Part shown: positions 1-7,512 of the stretch, piece by piece | Position numbering within the stretch: position 1 is the first letter of the stretch | Layout: the number at the start of each line of letters is the position of its first letter | NCBI GenBank assembly: GCA_900557405.1 | Contig: USSF01000036.1 | Coordinates: 1-23,806, forward strand | Direction of reading: 5' to 3' | Origin: an uncultured Prevotella sp. | GTDB taxonomy: Bacteria > Bacteroidota > Bacteroidia > Bacteroidales > Bacteroidaceae | Length of the DNA stretch: 23,806 nucleotides | The notes under the pieces: model-generated | Seen by the model: only the letters and a program-made list of their open reading frames with translations | Told to the model about the DNA's origin: nothing | Databases searched by the model: none | Made by a program: the position numbers and the translations under genes

Positions 1-631
1 TACCCTTCTTCATCTCACCGCCGTACCATGTGTTGATGATAACCTGCTCCTTAGAAGTAACGTTGAATACAACGGCTGTCTCTGAGTGGAGACCAAGCTC
101 CTTCCAGTTTTCAACCTTTGCCTTAGAAGCGTTGTATACGATGAAGTCCGGCTCCTGGTCGAACTCAGCCTCGTTCTGAGGACGGATGAACATATTTGTT
201 ACGAAGTGAGCCTGCCAAGCAACCTCTACGATGAAGCGAACCTTCATACGAGTGTCCTTGTGAGTTCCGCAGAAGCCGTCTACTACGAACAGCTTCTTGT
301 TAGAAAGCTCCTTCTTTGCGATTTCCTTTACAGCAGCCCAAGCCTCTGGAGTAGCCTTGTGGTTGTCGTTGTGATATTCCTCAGAATCCCACCATACTGT
401 ATCGTGAGAGTTCTCGTCGTCAACGATGAACTTGTCCTTAGGCGAACGACCGGTGTAGATACCAGTCATTACGTTTACTGCACCGAGCTCAGTCTCCTGA
501 CCAACCTCGAAACCCTCGAGACCTGCTTTTGTCTCTTCGTTGAACAATACCTCATAAGAAGGATTGTAGAGAACCTCAGTAGTACCTGTGATTCCATACT
601 TCTCTAAAACTGACTTATCAAATCTTGCCAT
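1..631 (-). CDS. pckA: Phosphoenolpyruvate carboxykinase (ATP), N-terminal part
   Basis: Reading the minus strand from the ATG at 629-631 gives MARFDKSVLEKYGITG and continues open to the window edge, about 210 residues of a protein that is normally about 535. The ATP-type PEPCK family converts oxaloacetate and ATP to PEP, ADP and CO2; in Bacteroidales the enzyme often runs in the reverse, CO2-fixing direction on the succinate route. The substrate-binding stretch GRSPKDKF lies near residue 61-68, and WYGGEMKKG, which carries the metal/substrate-binding lysine, lies at the truncated end. Codon use is restrained and highly regular, as in strongly expressed genes. It has its own promoter about 100 bp upstream and is divergent from upp. 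Identification is firm; the C-terminal two thirds, including the P-loop, lie outside the window. Confidence 0.96.
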   Translation of the reverse strand, partial: MARFDKSVLEKYGITGTTEVLYNPSYEVLFNEETKAGLEGFEVGQETELGAVNVMTGIYTGRSPKDKFIVDDENSHDTVWWDSEEYHNDNHKATPEAWAAVKEIAKKELSNKKLFVVDGFCGTHKDTRMKVRFIVEVAWQAHFVTNMFIRPQNEAEFDQEPDFIVYNASKAKVENWKELGLHSETAVVFNVTSKEQVIINTWYGGEMKKG

Positions 632-726
632 TTTTATTAATGTATTTAGTGTGAAAAATCTCTTAGTTACCGTAGAATACCTATTCTATTAAAAATACCT
701 ACTTTCAAATCTTTTTTAAATCGGGG

Positions 727-757
727 CAAAGGTAGCAAAAAACTGTTTTTCAACAAA
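727..757 (-). promoter_or_regulatory. Promoter of pckA (TTTG-N19-TACCTTTG)
   Basis: On the minus strand a -33 element TTTG (754-757) is followed after exactly 19 bp by the -7 element TACCTTTG (727-734), the Bacteroidota primary sigma factor consensus TAnnTTTG. It predicts a leader of about 90 nt before the pckA ATG. Confidence 0.8.
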
Positions 758-873
758 GAGAACGAAGCCAAAATTGTATACAGCCACTCATTTTTAGGTT
801 AAAGTTATTTAAATGTTATCGCACACTGATGTATTTGCAAAACCTACTTGCCATTTATTATTTACAATTTGCT

Positions 874-881
874 TACTTTTG
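874..881 (+). promoter_or_regulatory. Promoter -7 element of upp
   Basis: TACTTTTG matches the TAnnTTTG -7 consensus and lies 31 bp before the upp ATG. No well-spaced -33 TTTG is visible; the nearest TTG is 23 bp upstream. Confidence 0.6.
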
Positions 882-912
882 CAAAGATTGAAAAACAAAA
901 AACATTACATAG

Positions 913-1572
913 ATGAAAGTAATAGACTTCAGTAAACAGAACTCTGTGATGAACCAGTATCTGGCAGAGGTGCGCGACAAGGACTACCAGCGGAACCGGC
1001 TCCTTTTCCGCAACAACATCCGCCGTATCGGCGAGATAATGGCGTATGAGATGAGCAAGACGTTCGAATACGCCGAAAAGGCGGTGCAGACGCCGCTGGG
1101 CGAGGCCAAGGTGAACGTGCCTGCCGACGATATCGTCATCGCTACGATATTCCGCGCCGGACTGCCGTTCCACACGGGTTTCCTCAATGTGTTCGACCAT
1201 GCAGGCAATGCCTTCGTAAGCGCCTTCCGCAAGTATACCGACAAGGAGCAGACGCAGGTGGGCATTCACATTGAATACCTCGCCACGCCTAACCTCGACG
1301 GCAAGACGCTGATCATCGCCGACCCGATGCTTGCCACGGGCGGTTCGATGGAGCTGGGCTATGAGGCTCTCGTATCGAAGGGCAAGCCGAAGCATGTGCA
1401 TGTGGCTTGTGTGCTCGCCACGCCCGAGGGTGTGGACTACATCAAGACGCATCTGCCGGATGCCGATACTACCATCTGGTGTGCCGCCATCGACCCGGGT
1501 ATGAACGAGCACAAGTATATCGTGCCGGGATTCGGGGATGCTGGCGACCTTTGCTTCGGAGAGAAGCTGTAG
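913..1572 (+). CDS. upp: Uracil phosphoribosyltransferase
   Basis: The 219-residue product is a type I phosphoribosyltransferase that makes UMP from uracil and PRPP in pyrimidine salvage. The PRPP-binding loop is LIIADPMLATGGSM (about residues 133-146), and the C-terminal uracil-binding segment YIVPGFGDAGD is at about 202-212. Length is close to the family norm of about 210. The ATG at 913 follows a clear -7 promoter element, and translation from it begins MKVIDFSKQNSVMNQYL. It is divergent from pckA, and a ferredoxin gene follows after 264 bp with its own promoter, so upp is probably monocistronic. GC is visibly higher than in the flanking noncoding DNA. Cytosolic enzyme; identification firm. 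Confidence 0.96.
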   Translation: MKVIDFSKQNSVMNQYLAEVRDKDYQRNRLLFRNNIRRIGEIMAYEMSKTFEYAEKAVQTPLGEAKVNVPADDIVIATIFRAGLPFHTGFLNVFDHAGNAFVSAFRKYTDKEQTQVGIHIEYLATPNLDGKTLIIADPMLATGGSMELGYEALVSKGKPKHVHVACVLATPEGVDYIKTHLPDADTTIWCAAIDPGMNEHKYIVPGFGDAGDLCFGEKL

Positions 1573-1573
1573 G

Positions 1574-1601
1574 AATGAAGAATGAAGAATGAAGAATGAA
1601 G
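1574..1601. repeat. Four tandem copies of AATGAAG directly after the upp stop codon
   Basis: The 7-bp unit AATGAAG occurs four times without interruption from the second base after the TAG, followed by AATT and a small hairpin TCGGC-TTC-GCCGA (1607-1619). A slipped-strand microsatellite. The rest of 1620-1750 is AT-rich with no gene. Confidence 0.85.
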
Positions 1602-1751
1602 AATTGTCGGCTTCGCCGATTAAGAAACAAGAATAATTCTTAACCTTTAACTCTTAACTCTAAATTCAAATAACTCTCCCCGTCTACTTCCCCGAAAACA
1701 GGGGATAATCCGTGCTGTTTAGTTAAAAATTGAAAATATAAGTACCTACTA

Positions 1752-1782
1752 TTAGGTATTTAAAATAAAAACACTACCTTTG
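1752..1782 (+). promoter_or_regulatory. Promoter of the ferredoxin gene
   Basis: TACCTTTG at 1775-1782 is a perfect TAnnTTTG -7 element. TTAG at 1752-1755, 19 bp upstream, is a one-mismatch -33 element. Predicted leader about 50 nt. Confidence 0.7.
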
Positions 1783-1836
1783 CAACGTATAAATTTAGTA
1801 CTCGAAATATTATTAACAATTTAAAATTTAAATATT

Positions 1837-2007
1837 ATGGCTTACGTAATTGGTGACGATTGTATCGCATGCGGTACATGTATTGACGAGTGTCCATCAG
1901 GTGCAATTTCTGAGGGCGAAAAGTATTCAATTAATCCAGATGCTTGCACAGAGTGCGGCACTTGCGCATCAGTTTGCCCATCTGAGGCTATCAGCCTTGC
2001 TGACTAA
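1837..2007 (+). CDS. 2[4Fe-4S] bacterial-type ferredoxin
   Basis: A 56-residue protein beginning MAYVIGDDCIACGTC. It carries two CxxCxxCxxxCP clusters: CIACGTCIDECP near the N-terminus and CTECGTCASVCP near the C-terminus, the clostridial-type fold of two cubane clusters that carries electrons at low potential in the cytosol. Partners are not shown by the context; in anaerobic Bacteroidales, ferredoxins of this kind serve pyruvate:ferredoxin oxidoreductase and Rnf, which is family knowledge and not visible here. The gene is alone between its own promoter and a double terminator and uses AT-rich, regular codons as highly expressed genes do. Length and cysteine pattern are intact. Confidence 0.95.
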   Translation: MAYVIGDDCIACGTCIDECPSGAISEGEKYSINPDACTECGTCASVCPSEAISLAD

Positions 2008-2072
2008 TCAGAGGACACTGGCAATATAGGAGAATATATCTCATATATTATTAAGTTTTAATAAGTACAATT

Positions 2073-2108
2073 AAAGGAGCAACGTCGTTGAGACGCGCTC
2101 CTTTTTTT
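2073..2108 (+). terminator. Intrinsic terminator of the ferredoxin gene
   Basis: AAAGGAGC (2073-2080) pairs with GCTCCTTT (2097-2104), with seven T following the stem CC. The A-run on the other side means it may also stop minus-strand transcripts. Confidence 0.8.
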
Positions 2109-2114
2109 GTCTGT

Positions 2115-2142
2115 ATCCTTCCGGAAAGCCGGAAGGATTTTT
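2115..2142. terminator. Second hairpin, 10-bp perfect stem, between convergent genes
   Basis: ATCCTTCCGG (2115-2124) and CCGGAAGGAT (2129-2138) pair perfectly around the loop AAAG, with a T-run following on the plus strand. It touches the stop codon of the minus-strand nucleotidase gene, so it is probably a backup terminator for the ferredoxin gene and perhaps a 3' end stabiliser for the nucleotidase mRNA. Confidence 0.7.
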
Positions 2143-2983
2143 ATTTCTTCTTCATCTCCACCTCAAGACGCCCCACGAAGATGCCGCTCTTGCCGTTCTG
2201 GTCGTTTGGCACGCTGACGCCATCGAGGTTCTTCACCCATTTCTCCTGCTTGAAGTAGGAATGCGAATGTCCGCCGAGCACGATGTCGATGTTTCTCGTA
2301 TTCTTCATCATCAGCACGTCGTCATCGCCGCCGATGTTCCATCCCAGATGTGAGATACACACCACGAGGTCGCATTTCTCCTTGTTCTTCAGCAAGTCGG
2401 CCGTCTTCTGTGCAGCCTTTACGGGGTCGAGGTATTTCACTCCCACGCAGTTCTTGTCGGACACCAACCCCTTCATCTTCGGTGAAAGTCCGAACACGCC
2501 GATCTTCACCCCGTTGCGACGTATCACCACATACGGCTTGACGAGTCCCTCCACGCAGGTGCCCGTGAAATCGTAGTTGGCACACACGATGGGGAAATCA
2601 GCCATGCGGAACAGGCGCGCCATGTTCTCCATGCCGAAGTCGAACTCATGGTTGCCTATCGTAGCGGCGTCATAACGCATCATGTTCATCAGTCCTACCT
2701 CCACGTCGCCCTTGAACATGGAGTAATACGAAGACCCCTGTGAGAAGTCGCCGCTGTCGAAGAGCAGCAGGTCTGGGTTCTTCCGGCGCTCCTGGTCGAG
2801 CATCGCCAGGCGGCGCAGGAATCCTCCGCGACCGGCCTGCAGTGTGTCGGCGAGTGTGGTCTTCAGGGGCATCACGCAACTGTGTGTGTCGTTGGTGTGG
2901 AGAATGAGGAGTTTCTTCACGCGTGCCATTCCCGTTACGGTGAAGGCAGTGAGGATAAGCGATAATATTATCAGTCGTTTCAT
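2141..2983 (-). CDS. 5'-nucleotidase / UDP-sugar hydrolase family, catalytic metallophosphatase domain only
   Basis: An exported calcineurin-like phosphoesterase of 280 residues. The metal-binding motifs appear in the family order: HTNDTH near residue 30, FDSGDFSQG near 75, GNHEFDFG near 110, a CISHLGWN stretch, and GGHSHSY near the end. These coordinate the two metals that cleave nucleotide phosphates. The start at 2983 gives a clean signal peptide, MKRLIILSLILTAFTVTGMA. An in-frame ATG at 3010 adds nine residues and cannot be excluded. In E. coli UshA the catalytic and C-terminal domains are one chain. Here the C-terminal domain is a separate gene just upstream (gap about 55-80 bp, same strand), so the two products probably work together outside the cytoplasm in nucleotide salvage. 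Confidence 0.9.
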   Translation of the reverse strand: MKRLIILSLILTAFTVTGMARVKKLLILHTNDTHSCVMPLKTTLADTLQAGRGGFLRRLAMLDQERRKNPDLLLFDSGDFSQGSSYYSMFKGDVEVGLMNMMRYDAATIGNHEFDFGMENMARLFRMADFPIVCANYDFTGTCVEGLVKPYVVIRRNGVKIGVFGLSPKMKGLVSDKNCVGVKYLDPVKAAQKTADLLKNKEKCDLVVCISHLGWNIGGDDDVLMMKNTRNIDIVLGGHSHSYFKQEKWVKNLDGVSVPNDQNGKSGIFVGRLEVEMKKK

Positions 2984-3064
2984 TGTATTCCGTTGTTTGT
3001 TATGATTCATGAATAATGCCTCTTGCTGCGGCAGCTGTATGCCGCCGGCCTATCGTTGCGCCGG

Positions 3065-3835
3065 TCATTCACCGGTCAGGATGAACCGTCCTTCCACCTT
3101 GGCGTCCACAGCCTCGCCGCGGGCAGCCTTGTCCTTGAAGTAGTTCATGATGATGTAGCGCACGTTGTTCTTCTCGTCCTTCGGACTGTTCACCTTCGTC
3201 TTGCTCTTCAGCGCCTCCAGCTTGTCGTTGCCCTCGGCGAGATAGTCGAGCGTGGCGATGCGGTATTCCTTTTTCGGGTCTATGTCAGCTCCGTTTATCT
3301 TGAGCGATTTGATGTCGCCTGCCTTGGTGCCTGTGAATCTCACGCTGCTGCTCACTGCCTGTCCGCCGAAGTCGGCCATCTGCCGGAACAGTTCCATCAC
3401 CTTGTCGCCGGTGAGCGTCAGGAAACATATCTTGTTCTCGAACGGCGCCACATCGAGCACGTCGCCGTACGTGATGTCGCCTGCCGGAAATGCCGCACGT
3501 ATTCCGCCCATGTTATACAGGGCGAAGTCGGGCTTCTCGCCGAACGGGGCTGAGCCCCACATGAGGATGTCCGTAAGCAGGTTTGAGAGCGGACTCTCCG
3601 GCTGGTAGCTGGAGAGCGGACGCGCCGTGCGGCCCACCACCGGACTCATCACGCTGTCCACCTTCGCCTTGAACGGGGCGATGAATGCCTCGGCCCGGGC
3701 GTCCGGCACTTTGTCGTAGCGGTTGTCGATGAGGATGCGCGAGCGGCTCACCTCCGCCATCTGGTAATGCGATGCGCAGCCTGCCGCTGACAATGCGGCC
3801 ACTGCAACCAATGTAGTTTGAATCTTATTGTGCAT
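3065..3835 (-). CDS. 5'-nucleotidase C-terminal (substrate-binding) domain lipoprotein
   Basis: 256 residues. The N-terminus is a lipoprotein signal ending LSAAGC with the lipidated cysteine at residue 20. The rest matches the 5'-nucleotidase C-terminal domain: SNLLTDILMWG, DFALYNMGGIRAAFPAGDITYGDV and PFENKICFLTLTGDKV give the conserved asparagine, arginine and aromatic positions of the nucleoside-binding half. It has no metallophosphatase motifs, so it cannot hydrolyse alone. It is the first gene of an operon whose second gene is the catalytic domain, the reverse of their order in fused homologues. Likely surface or periplasmic, membrane-anchored. The ATG at 3835 is the only start that includes the signal. 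Confidence 0.9.
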   Translation of the reverse strand: MHNKIQTTLVAVAALSAAGCASHYQMAEVSRSRILIDNRYDKVPDARAEAFIAPFKAKVDSVMSPVVGRTARPLSSYQPESPLSNLLTDILMWGSAPFGEKPDFALYNMGGIRAAFPAGDITYGDVLDVAPFENKICFLTLTGDKVMELFRQMADFGGQAVSSSVRFTGTKAGDIKSLKINGADIDPKKEYRIATLDYLAEGNDKLEALKSKTKVNSPKDEKNNVRYIIMNYFKDKAARGEAVDAKVEGRFILTGE

Positions 3836-3866
3836 GATATTCTGATTGTTTCTTTATCTCTTTCTG

Positions 3867-3874
3867 CAAAGTTA
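3867..3874 (-). promoter_or_regulatory. Promoter -7 element of the split 5'-nucleotidase operon
   Basis: TAACTTTG on the minus strand fits TAnnTTTG and is 32 bp upstream of the ATG at 3835. No convincing -33 TTTG at the right spacing. Confidence 0.6.
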
Positions 3875-3907
3875 ATGCAAATTACTGACACTATGAAGCA
3901 CAGGGAC

Positions 3908-3944
3908 AAAAAAATGGCATTCCCTCGGAGAGAGGAGGATGCCA
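3908..3944 (-). terminator. Intrinsic terminator downstream of the NlpC/P60 gene
   Basis: On the minus strand TGGCAT (complement of 3939-3944) and CCTC pair with GAGG and ATGCCA (complement of 3915-3920), with a two-base bulge, followed by a run of seven T (3908-3914). A second small hairpin, GCATGTC-TTC-GACATGC, lies at about 3968-3984. Confidence 0.75.
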
Positions 3945-4016
3945 CATTTTATATTTTACTCAAGTTCCGCATGTCTTCGACATGCTGCCAGTATACAAGT
4001 TGACAAGGAGCCTTGC

Positions 4017-4580
4017 CTATTTCATTATTCTTCTTGCCCCCACGTAACGGCGCGAATAGAATGGTTCGCTGGACTTGCTCACTCTGACTCCGTCGGAGCT
4101 GCTGGCGTGGATGAAACTGAAGTTGCCTTTCATCGGGTCGTAGTCCACCACGATTCCCACGTGGCCTATCGACCTGCCGGACCCCGGACTGGTGAAGAAC
4201 ACGAGGTCGCCCATCTGGAGGTTGTTCTTTGACACAGCCTTGCCCTGTGTGTATTGTCCGCGCGAAGAGCGGTTGAGCTCTATTCCCATCTGCCGGTATA
4301 CGTAGCTCGTGAATCCGGAGCAGTCGAATCCGTTGGGGCTGGAGGATCCGGAACGGTAGCGTGTGCCGATATGCGAGAAAGCCTCGTCCATCATCTCTTC
4401 CATCGTCACCACGTCGTATGTGTCGATGTCTTTGCCGTCGTTGGCATAGAGGAAGTCAAAGTTCTCTATCTCGTCCACTTTGTCCGCGTCGTTGTCATTG
4501 TCAGCCTTCGTATTCGCGAAAGCAGGTACGGCAAGGGCGCACAACAATATCATTGTCTTCTTTATCTTCTGTATAATCAT
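4017..4580 (-). CDS. Exported NlpC/P60 family cysteine endopeptidase (cell-wall hydrolase)
   Basis: 187 residues: an N-terminal signal (residues 1-22, ending PAFA), an acidic linker (about 26-60), then one NlpC/P60 domain. The catalytic triad is visible: Cys87 in FDCSGFTSYV, His140 in IGHVGIVV and His158 in SFIHASS. The family cuts D-gamma-Glu-meso-DAP or related bonds in peptidoglycan stem peptides, outside the inner membrane. It has no SH3 or LysM targeting domain, so it is one of the small single-domain members. It has its own promoter element at 4705-4712 and its own terminator at 3908-3944, so it is probably monocistronic. Whether it acts in growth, division or turnover cannot be told from sequence. 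Confidence 0.93.
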   Translation of the reverse strand: MIIQKIKKTMILLCALAVPAFANTKADNDNDADKVDEIENFDFLYANDGKDIDTYDVVTMEEMMDEAFSHIGTRYRSGSSSPNGFDCSGFTSYVYRQMGIELNRSSRGQYTQGKAVSKNNLQMGDLVFFTSPGSGRSIGHVGIVVDYDPMKGNFSFIHASSSDGVRVSKSSEPFYSRRYVGARRIMK

Positions 4581-4704
4581 ATTCCAAGTATGTTTTCACC
4601 GCACGGGAAAGTCCCGGAAAACTTCTGCTACATACAACGGGGATAGCATGAAGAGTGAAACCCGTAAGTTCCTTTATATATCGCGGTTAGATTCGTTTGC
4701 ATGG

Positions 4705-4712
4705 CAAAGATA
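4705..4712 (-). promoter_or_regulatory. Promoter -7 element of the NlpC/P60 gene
   Basis: TATCTTTG on the minus strand matches TAnnTTTG. It implies a leader of about 115-120 nt before the ATG at 4580. No clear -33 element. Nothing else is seen in the 4713-4877 stretch. Confidence 0.55.
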
Positions 4713-4877
4713 GTAAAAAAAATTGATATATCCGCCGCTTTTACATCTTTTCAGAAGCCATGTTTCTGCGCCCCGGAGCGTTTTCCTTTTCTGCTATCCG
4801 CTGATATGCGGCTATTTACACACATCTCGCAAAGTAAAAGGTTTAAGTCCTTGTCTTTGCATGTTTTAACAAACGAA

Positions 4878-4916
4878 GCGGAGCGTATTCCTAATTATTT
4901 TCAGAATACGCTCCGC
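4878..4916 (-). terminator. Terminator of the coiled-coil lipoprotein gene, 13-bp perfect stem
   Basis: GCGGAGCGTATTC (4878-4890) and GAATACGCTCCGC (4904-4916) form a perfect 13-bp stem with a 13-nt loop, 38 bp after the stop codon at 4954. On the minus strand it is followed by TTCGTTTGTT. Confidence 0.8.
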
Positions 4917-4953
4917 TGCCAATATCATATCATACGTTATCGTCCGTCCTTCT

Positions 4954-5802
4954 TTACTTCACCTGAATCACGAGATATTTGCTTGTGCTCCAGAAGAGCT
5001 GCGGGTTGGTTATGCGCAGCACGTACTGGTCCTTGGCGTCGGTGGCAAGCGTGTAGCTGCTCGACGGATGCATGGTGAGAATCTTGGCAGACTTGGAGTA
5101 GAGCTTGATTTCCTTGTCCACGCGGATGTCAATCTTCGTGAAGAAGTTCTTGTTGAAGTTGCCCTGGAGCACCTTGCCCTTCACGAGCACGTTCTGCGCC
5201 TTCAGCTCCTTCTTCGAACCGAAGGCAAACCATGCCGTATTGAGCTGCTTGTCCTGGGAGTCTATCGTCTGCGCCTTCTGCTCCGTTTCCGTCTTCAGGT
5301 CGGACACGTTGGTGTTCAGCGTGTTTATCGTGGCGTCAAGCTCGGCGATGTGGATATCCTTGGCGTTCAGTTCCGCACGCAGCTGCTTCAGCTGCTCGTC
5401 CTTCTCCTCCATCTGCTTTATCAGGTTCTCCACCGTGCGCTTCATCTCCGTACTCTTGAAAGTGCTTTCCCTCATCTGCTGCTGCAGTTTGGCGATAAGT
5501 TCCTTGTTCTCGTTCATCCTCTGCTGTATGAACTGGATGTTTTCGCGTATCTGGGCCTTCTTGTTCTCGCCCTCGCCGTCCTTGGCTATCGTCACGCGGT
5601 TTTCGGCCTGGTTGATGGCGCGGAACCCTTCTTCCACGTCATTCAGGATACCCATCATGTCGTTTATCTCATTGTCGCGCTGCTCGATTATCTTCTGCAG
5701 AGAGTCATTCTGCACTATGTTTACTGAAGGCTGGCCGGCCTTTTCGTTCTTGCAGGCAACCATCGATGCCATGCAAAATGCCAAAAACAGAATCTTCTTC
5801 AT
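4954..5802 (-). CDS. Coiled-coil lipoprotein of unknown function
   Basis: 282 residues. MKKILFLAFCMASMVAC is a lipoprotein signal with the lipidated cysteine at 17. Residues about 35-195 are almost all heptad-rich, charged helix (for example QQRMNENKELIAKLQQQM and NLIKQMEEKDEQLKQLRAEL), a long parallel coiled coil. Residues about 200-282 are a compact beta-rich tail with FAFGSKKELKAQNVL and ending SKYLVIQVK. I recognise the layout as a conserved Bacteroidales lipoprotein family but know no established role; a periplasmic spacer or envelope-scaffold function would be inference. It is flanked by its own terminator, and the 124 bp before it contain a palindrome GGTTCCGGAACC but no clear promoter. 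Function unassigned. Confidence 0.85.
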   Translation of the reverse strand: MKKILFLAFCMASMVACKNEKAGQPSVNIVQNDSLQKIIEQRDNEINDMMGILNDVEEGFRAINQAENRVTIAKDGEGENKKAQIRENIQFIQQRMNENKELIAKLQQQMRESTFKSTEMKRTVENLIKQMEEKDEQLKQLRAELNAKDIHIAELDATINTLNTNVSDLKTETEQKAQTIDSQDKQLNTAWFAFGSKKELKAQNVLVKGKVLQGNFNKNFFTKIDIRVDKEIKLYSKSAKILTMHPSSSYTLATDAKDQYVLRITNPQLFWSTSKYLVIQVK

Positions 5803-5926
5803 AATATTGAGTTTTTTAATTTTTTATCCGGCATTGGTTCCGGAACCGTTAACCTTATATGTAAATATTGAATTCTTTATACTTATATATATGTATCCGC
5901 ATACAGGCGGGCTCCTTTGTTTCAGC

Positions 5927-6742
5927 CTACTCCATGAGGGAGTCTCCGGCCTCACCGGCCTCCTGGTCGCGGAATTTCTTCTTCTTGTATTTGCTCATCA
6001 CCCTGGCGCCCCTGCCGCCGTCAGCCTCATCCTGCTGCTTCCGGTCCCTGGCAGCGTCTTTCTGCTTCTCCTCGTCGGCTCCGGCCACCACGAGAACGAA
6101 CTCTCCCTTGGGCGGAATCTCCTCGAAATGGGCAGCCACCTCGTCTATCGTGCCGCGCACGCTCTCCTCGTGTATCTTGGAAATCTCGCGGCAGGCGCTC
6201 ATCTGGCGGTCGCTGCCGAAATATTCCGCAAGCTGGCGGAGGGTTTTCACCACACGGTAGGGTGATTCATAGAATATCATTGTGCGTGTCTCAGTTGCCA
6301 GTGTCTCGAGTCTCGTTGCCCTACCCTTCTTCTGCGGCAGGAACCCTTCGAAGCAGAAGCGGTCGCAGGGCAGTCCGGACGATACGAGGGCGGGGACGAA
6401 CGCCGTGGCTCCGGGCAGGCATTGCACCGTGATTCCGGCTGCCGCCGCCTCGCGGGCGAGATAGAAGCCCGGGTCGCTGATGCCGGGCGTACCGGCGTCG
6501 CTTATCAGGGCGATGGTCTGTCCGCCACGCAGCCGCTCCACGATGCCGGCCGTTGTGCCGTGCTCGTTGAACTTATGGTGTGCCATGAGCTGGTTCTTTA
6601 TCTCGAAATGCTTCAGCAGGATGCTCGATGTGCGGGTATCCTCGGCAAGCACCAGGTCTGCCTCCTTGAGGATGCGGATGGCACGCAGCGTCATATCTTC
6701 CATATTGCCGACGGGGGTCGGCACAATATATAATGTTCCCAT
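5927..6742 (-). CDS. rsmI: 16S rRNA (cytidine1402-2'-O)-methyltransferase
   Basis: 271 residues of the SAM-dependent tetrapyrrole-methylase-fold family that 2'-O-methylates C1402 in the ribosomal P site, together with RsmH. Signature motifs in order: GTLYIVPTPVGNMEDMTLRA at 2-21, AEDTRTSSILLKHFEI, ISDAGTPGISDPGF and LPGATAFVPALVSSGLP. The frame is open far upstream, antisense to tdk, but the RsmI homology begins exactly at the ATG at 6742, and a promoter lies at 6751-6782, so the longer reading is not real. The C-terminal 40 residues are a charged tail (KQKDAARDRKQQDEADGG, then KYKKKKF) beyond the catalytic domain. Divergent from tdk. Confidence 0.95.
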   Translation of the reverse strand: MGTLYIVPTPVGNMEDMTLRAIRILKEADLVLAEDTRTSSILLKHFEIKNQLMAHHKFNEHGTTAGIVERLRGGQTIALISDAGTPGISDPGFYLAREAAAAGITVQCLPGATAFVPALVSSGLPCDRFCFEGFLPQKKGRATRLETLATETRTMIFYESPYRVVKTLRQLAEYFGSDRQMSACREISKIHEESVRGTIDEVAAHFEEIPPKGEFVLVVAGADEEKQKDAARDRKQQDEADGGRGARVMSKYKKKKFRDQEAGEAGDSLME

Positions 6743-6750
6743 ACTTGGCG

Positions 6751-6782
6751 CAAATATAAGGATATTAATCAGGTGGAGCAAA
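6751..6782 (-). promoter_or_regulatory. Promoter of rsmI (TTTG-N20-TATATTTG)
   Basis: On the minus strand TTTG (6779-6782) and TATATTTG (6751-6758) are separated by 20 bp. The -7 box ends only 8 bp before the ATG, so the transcript would have a very short leader or none. Confidence 0.75.
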
Positions 6783-6797
6783 AAACATGGTGGTTTC

Positions 6798-6829
6798 TTT
6801 GCATTTTTTAAAACGTCTTTGTAATTTTG
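6798..6829 (+). promoter_or_regulatory. Promoter of tdk (TTTG-N20-TAATTTTG)
   Basis: TTTG (6798-6801), 20 bp, TAATTTTG (6822-6829), then 7 bp to the tdk ATG at 6837. It is back to back with the rsmI promoter, and the predicted start site falls on or next to the start codon. Confidence 0.75.
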
Positions 6830-6836
6830 CGGACAA

Positions 6837-7424
6837 ATGGACAATAATTTAGCAGGGGAGACACACCGCCCGGGTAGAATAGAAGTGGTGTGCGGCTCGA
6901 TGTTTTCCGGAAAGACAGAGGAGCTGATAAGGCGCATGAAGCGTGCGAAATTCGCAAAGCAGAAGGTGGAAATATTCAAGCCGTCGCTCGACACGCGGTA
7001 TTCCGACATCGATGTGGTGAGCCACGACAAGCACTCCATACCGAGCACTCCCGTCGACTCCTCGTCGACGATAGCGCTGCTCTCGTCGGACATCGACGTG
7101 GTGGGCATCGACGAGGCGCAGTTTCTCGACGAAGGACTGGTGGACGTATGCAACGACCTGGCCAACCGCGGCGTGAGGGTCATCGTGGCGGGGCTCGACA
7201 TGGACTTCAAGGGCAAGCCCTTCGGTCCGATACCTGCCTTGTGCGCCATTGCCGACGAGGTGACAAAGGTGCATGCCATCTGCGTGAAATGCGGGGCACT
7301 GGCATACGTCAGCCACAGACTCGTGGCAAACGACAAGCGCGTGCTGCTCGGCGAGCAGCAGGAATACGAGCCGCTCTGCCGCGAATGTTACAAGAAGAGT
7401 CTGGCGGAGGCGGAAGAGAAATAA
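6837..7424 (+). CDS. tdk: Thymidine kinase, type II
   Basis: 195 residues. ATP-dependent phosphorylation of thymidine in salvage. The P-loop GSMFSGKT is at 20-27, the catalytic glutamate is Glu93 in GIDEAQF, and the structural zinc is bound by Cys149, Cys152, Cys181 and Cys184 (CVKC and CREC). The lasso-loop region 153-180 is intact and YEPLCREC is the usual C-terminal signature. The start at 6837 gives a 13-residue N-terminal extension before GRIEV, as in Bacteroides homologues as I recall them. It may be co-transcribed with the downstream permease gene (88-bp gap, no promoter box seen). Identification firm. Confidence 0.96.
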   Translation: MDNNLAGETHRPGRIEVVCGSMFSGKTEELIRRMKRAKFAKQKVEIFKPSLDTRYSDIDVVSHDKHSIPSTPVDSSSTIALLSSDIDVVGIDEAQFLDEGLVDVCNDLANRGVRVIVAGLDMDFKGKPFGPIPALCAIADEVTKVHAICVKCGALAYVSHRLVANDKRVLLGEQQEYEPLCRECYKKSLAEAEEK

Positions 7425-7472
7425 GGCCGGCCGCCGCCATACAGCCATACCGCCAAGGAACACAACATAACA

Positions 7473-7490
7473 CAGGCGCCGCGGCGCCTG
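7473..7490. repeat. 18-bp perfect palindrome between tdk and the permease gene
   Basis: CAGGCGCCGCGGCGCCTG reads the same on both strands, is entirely G/C in its core and ends 22 bp before the permease ATG. It lacks a T-tract, so it is more likely a processing or stability hairpin or a protein site than a terminator. Confidence 0.7.
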
Positions 7491-7512
7491 ACACTTAAAT
7501 ACTATATTGCTT

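Noticed and set aside
5105..6265. Long plus-strand frame of 386 codons
   Set aside because: It is the shadow of the coiled-coil lipoprotein and rsmI genes; composition is Ser/Phe-rich antisense and it has no promoter.
6743..7336. N-terminal extension or fusion of rsmI (open frame to 7336)
   Set aside because: The extra 198 codons are antisense to tdk, the RsmI motif starts exactly at the ATG at 6742, and a promoter lies just before it.
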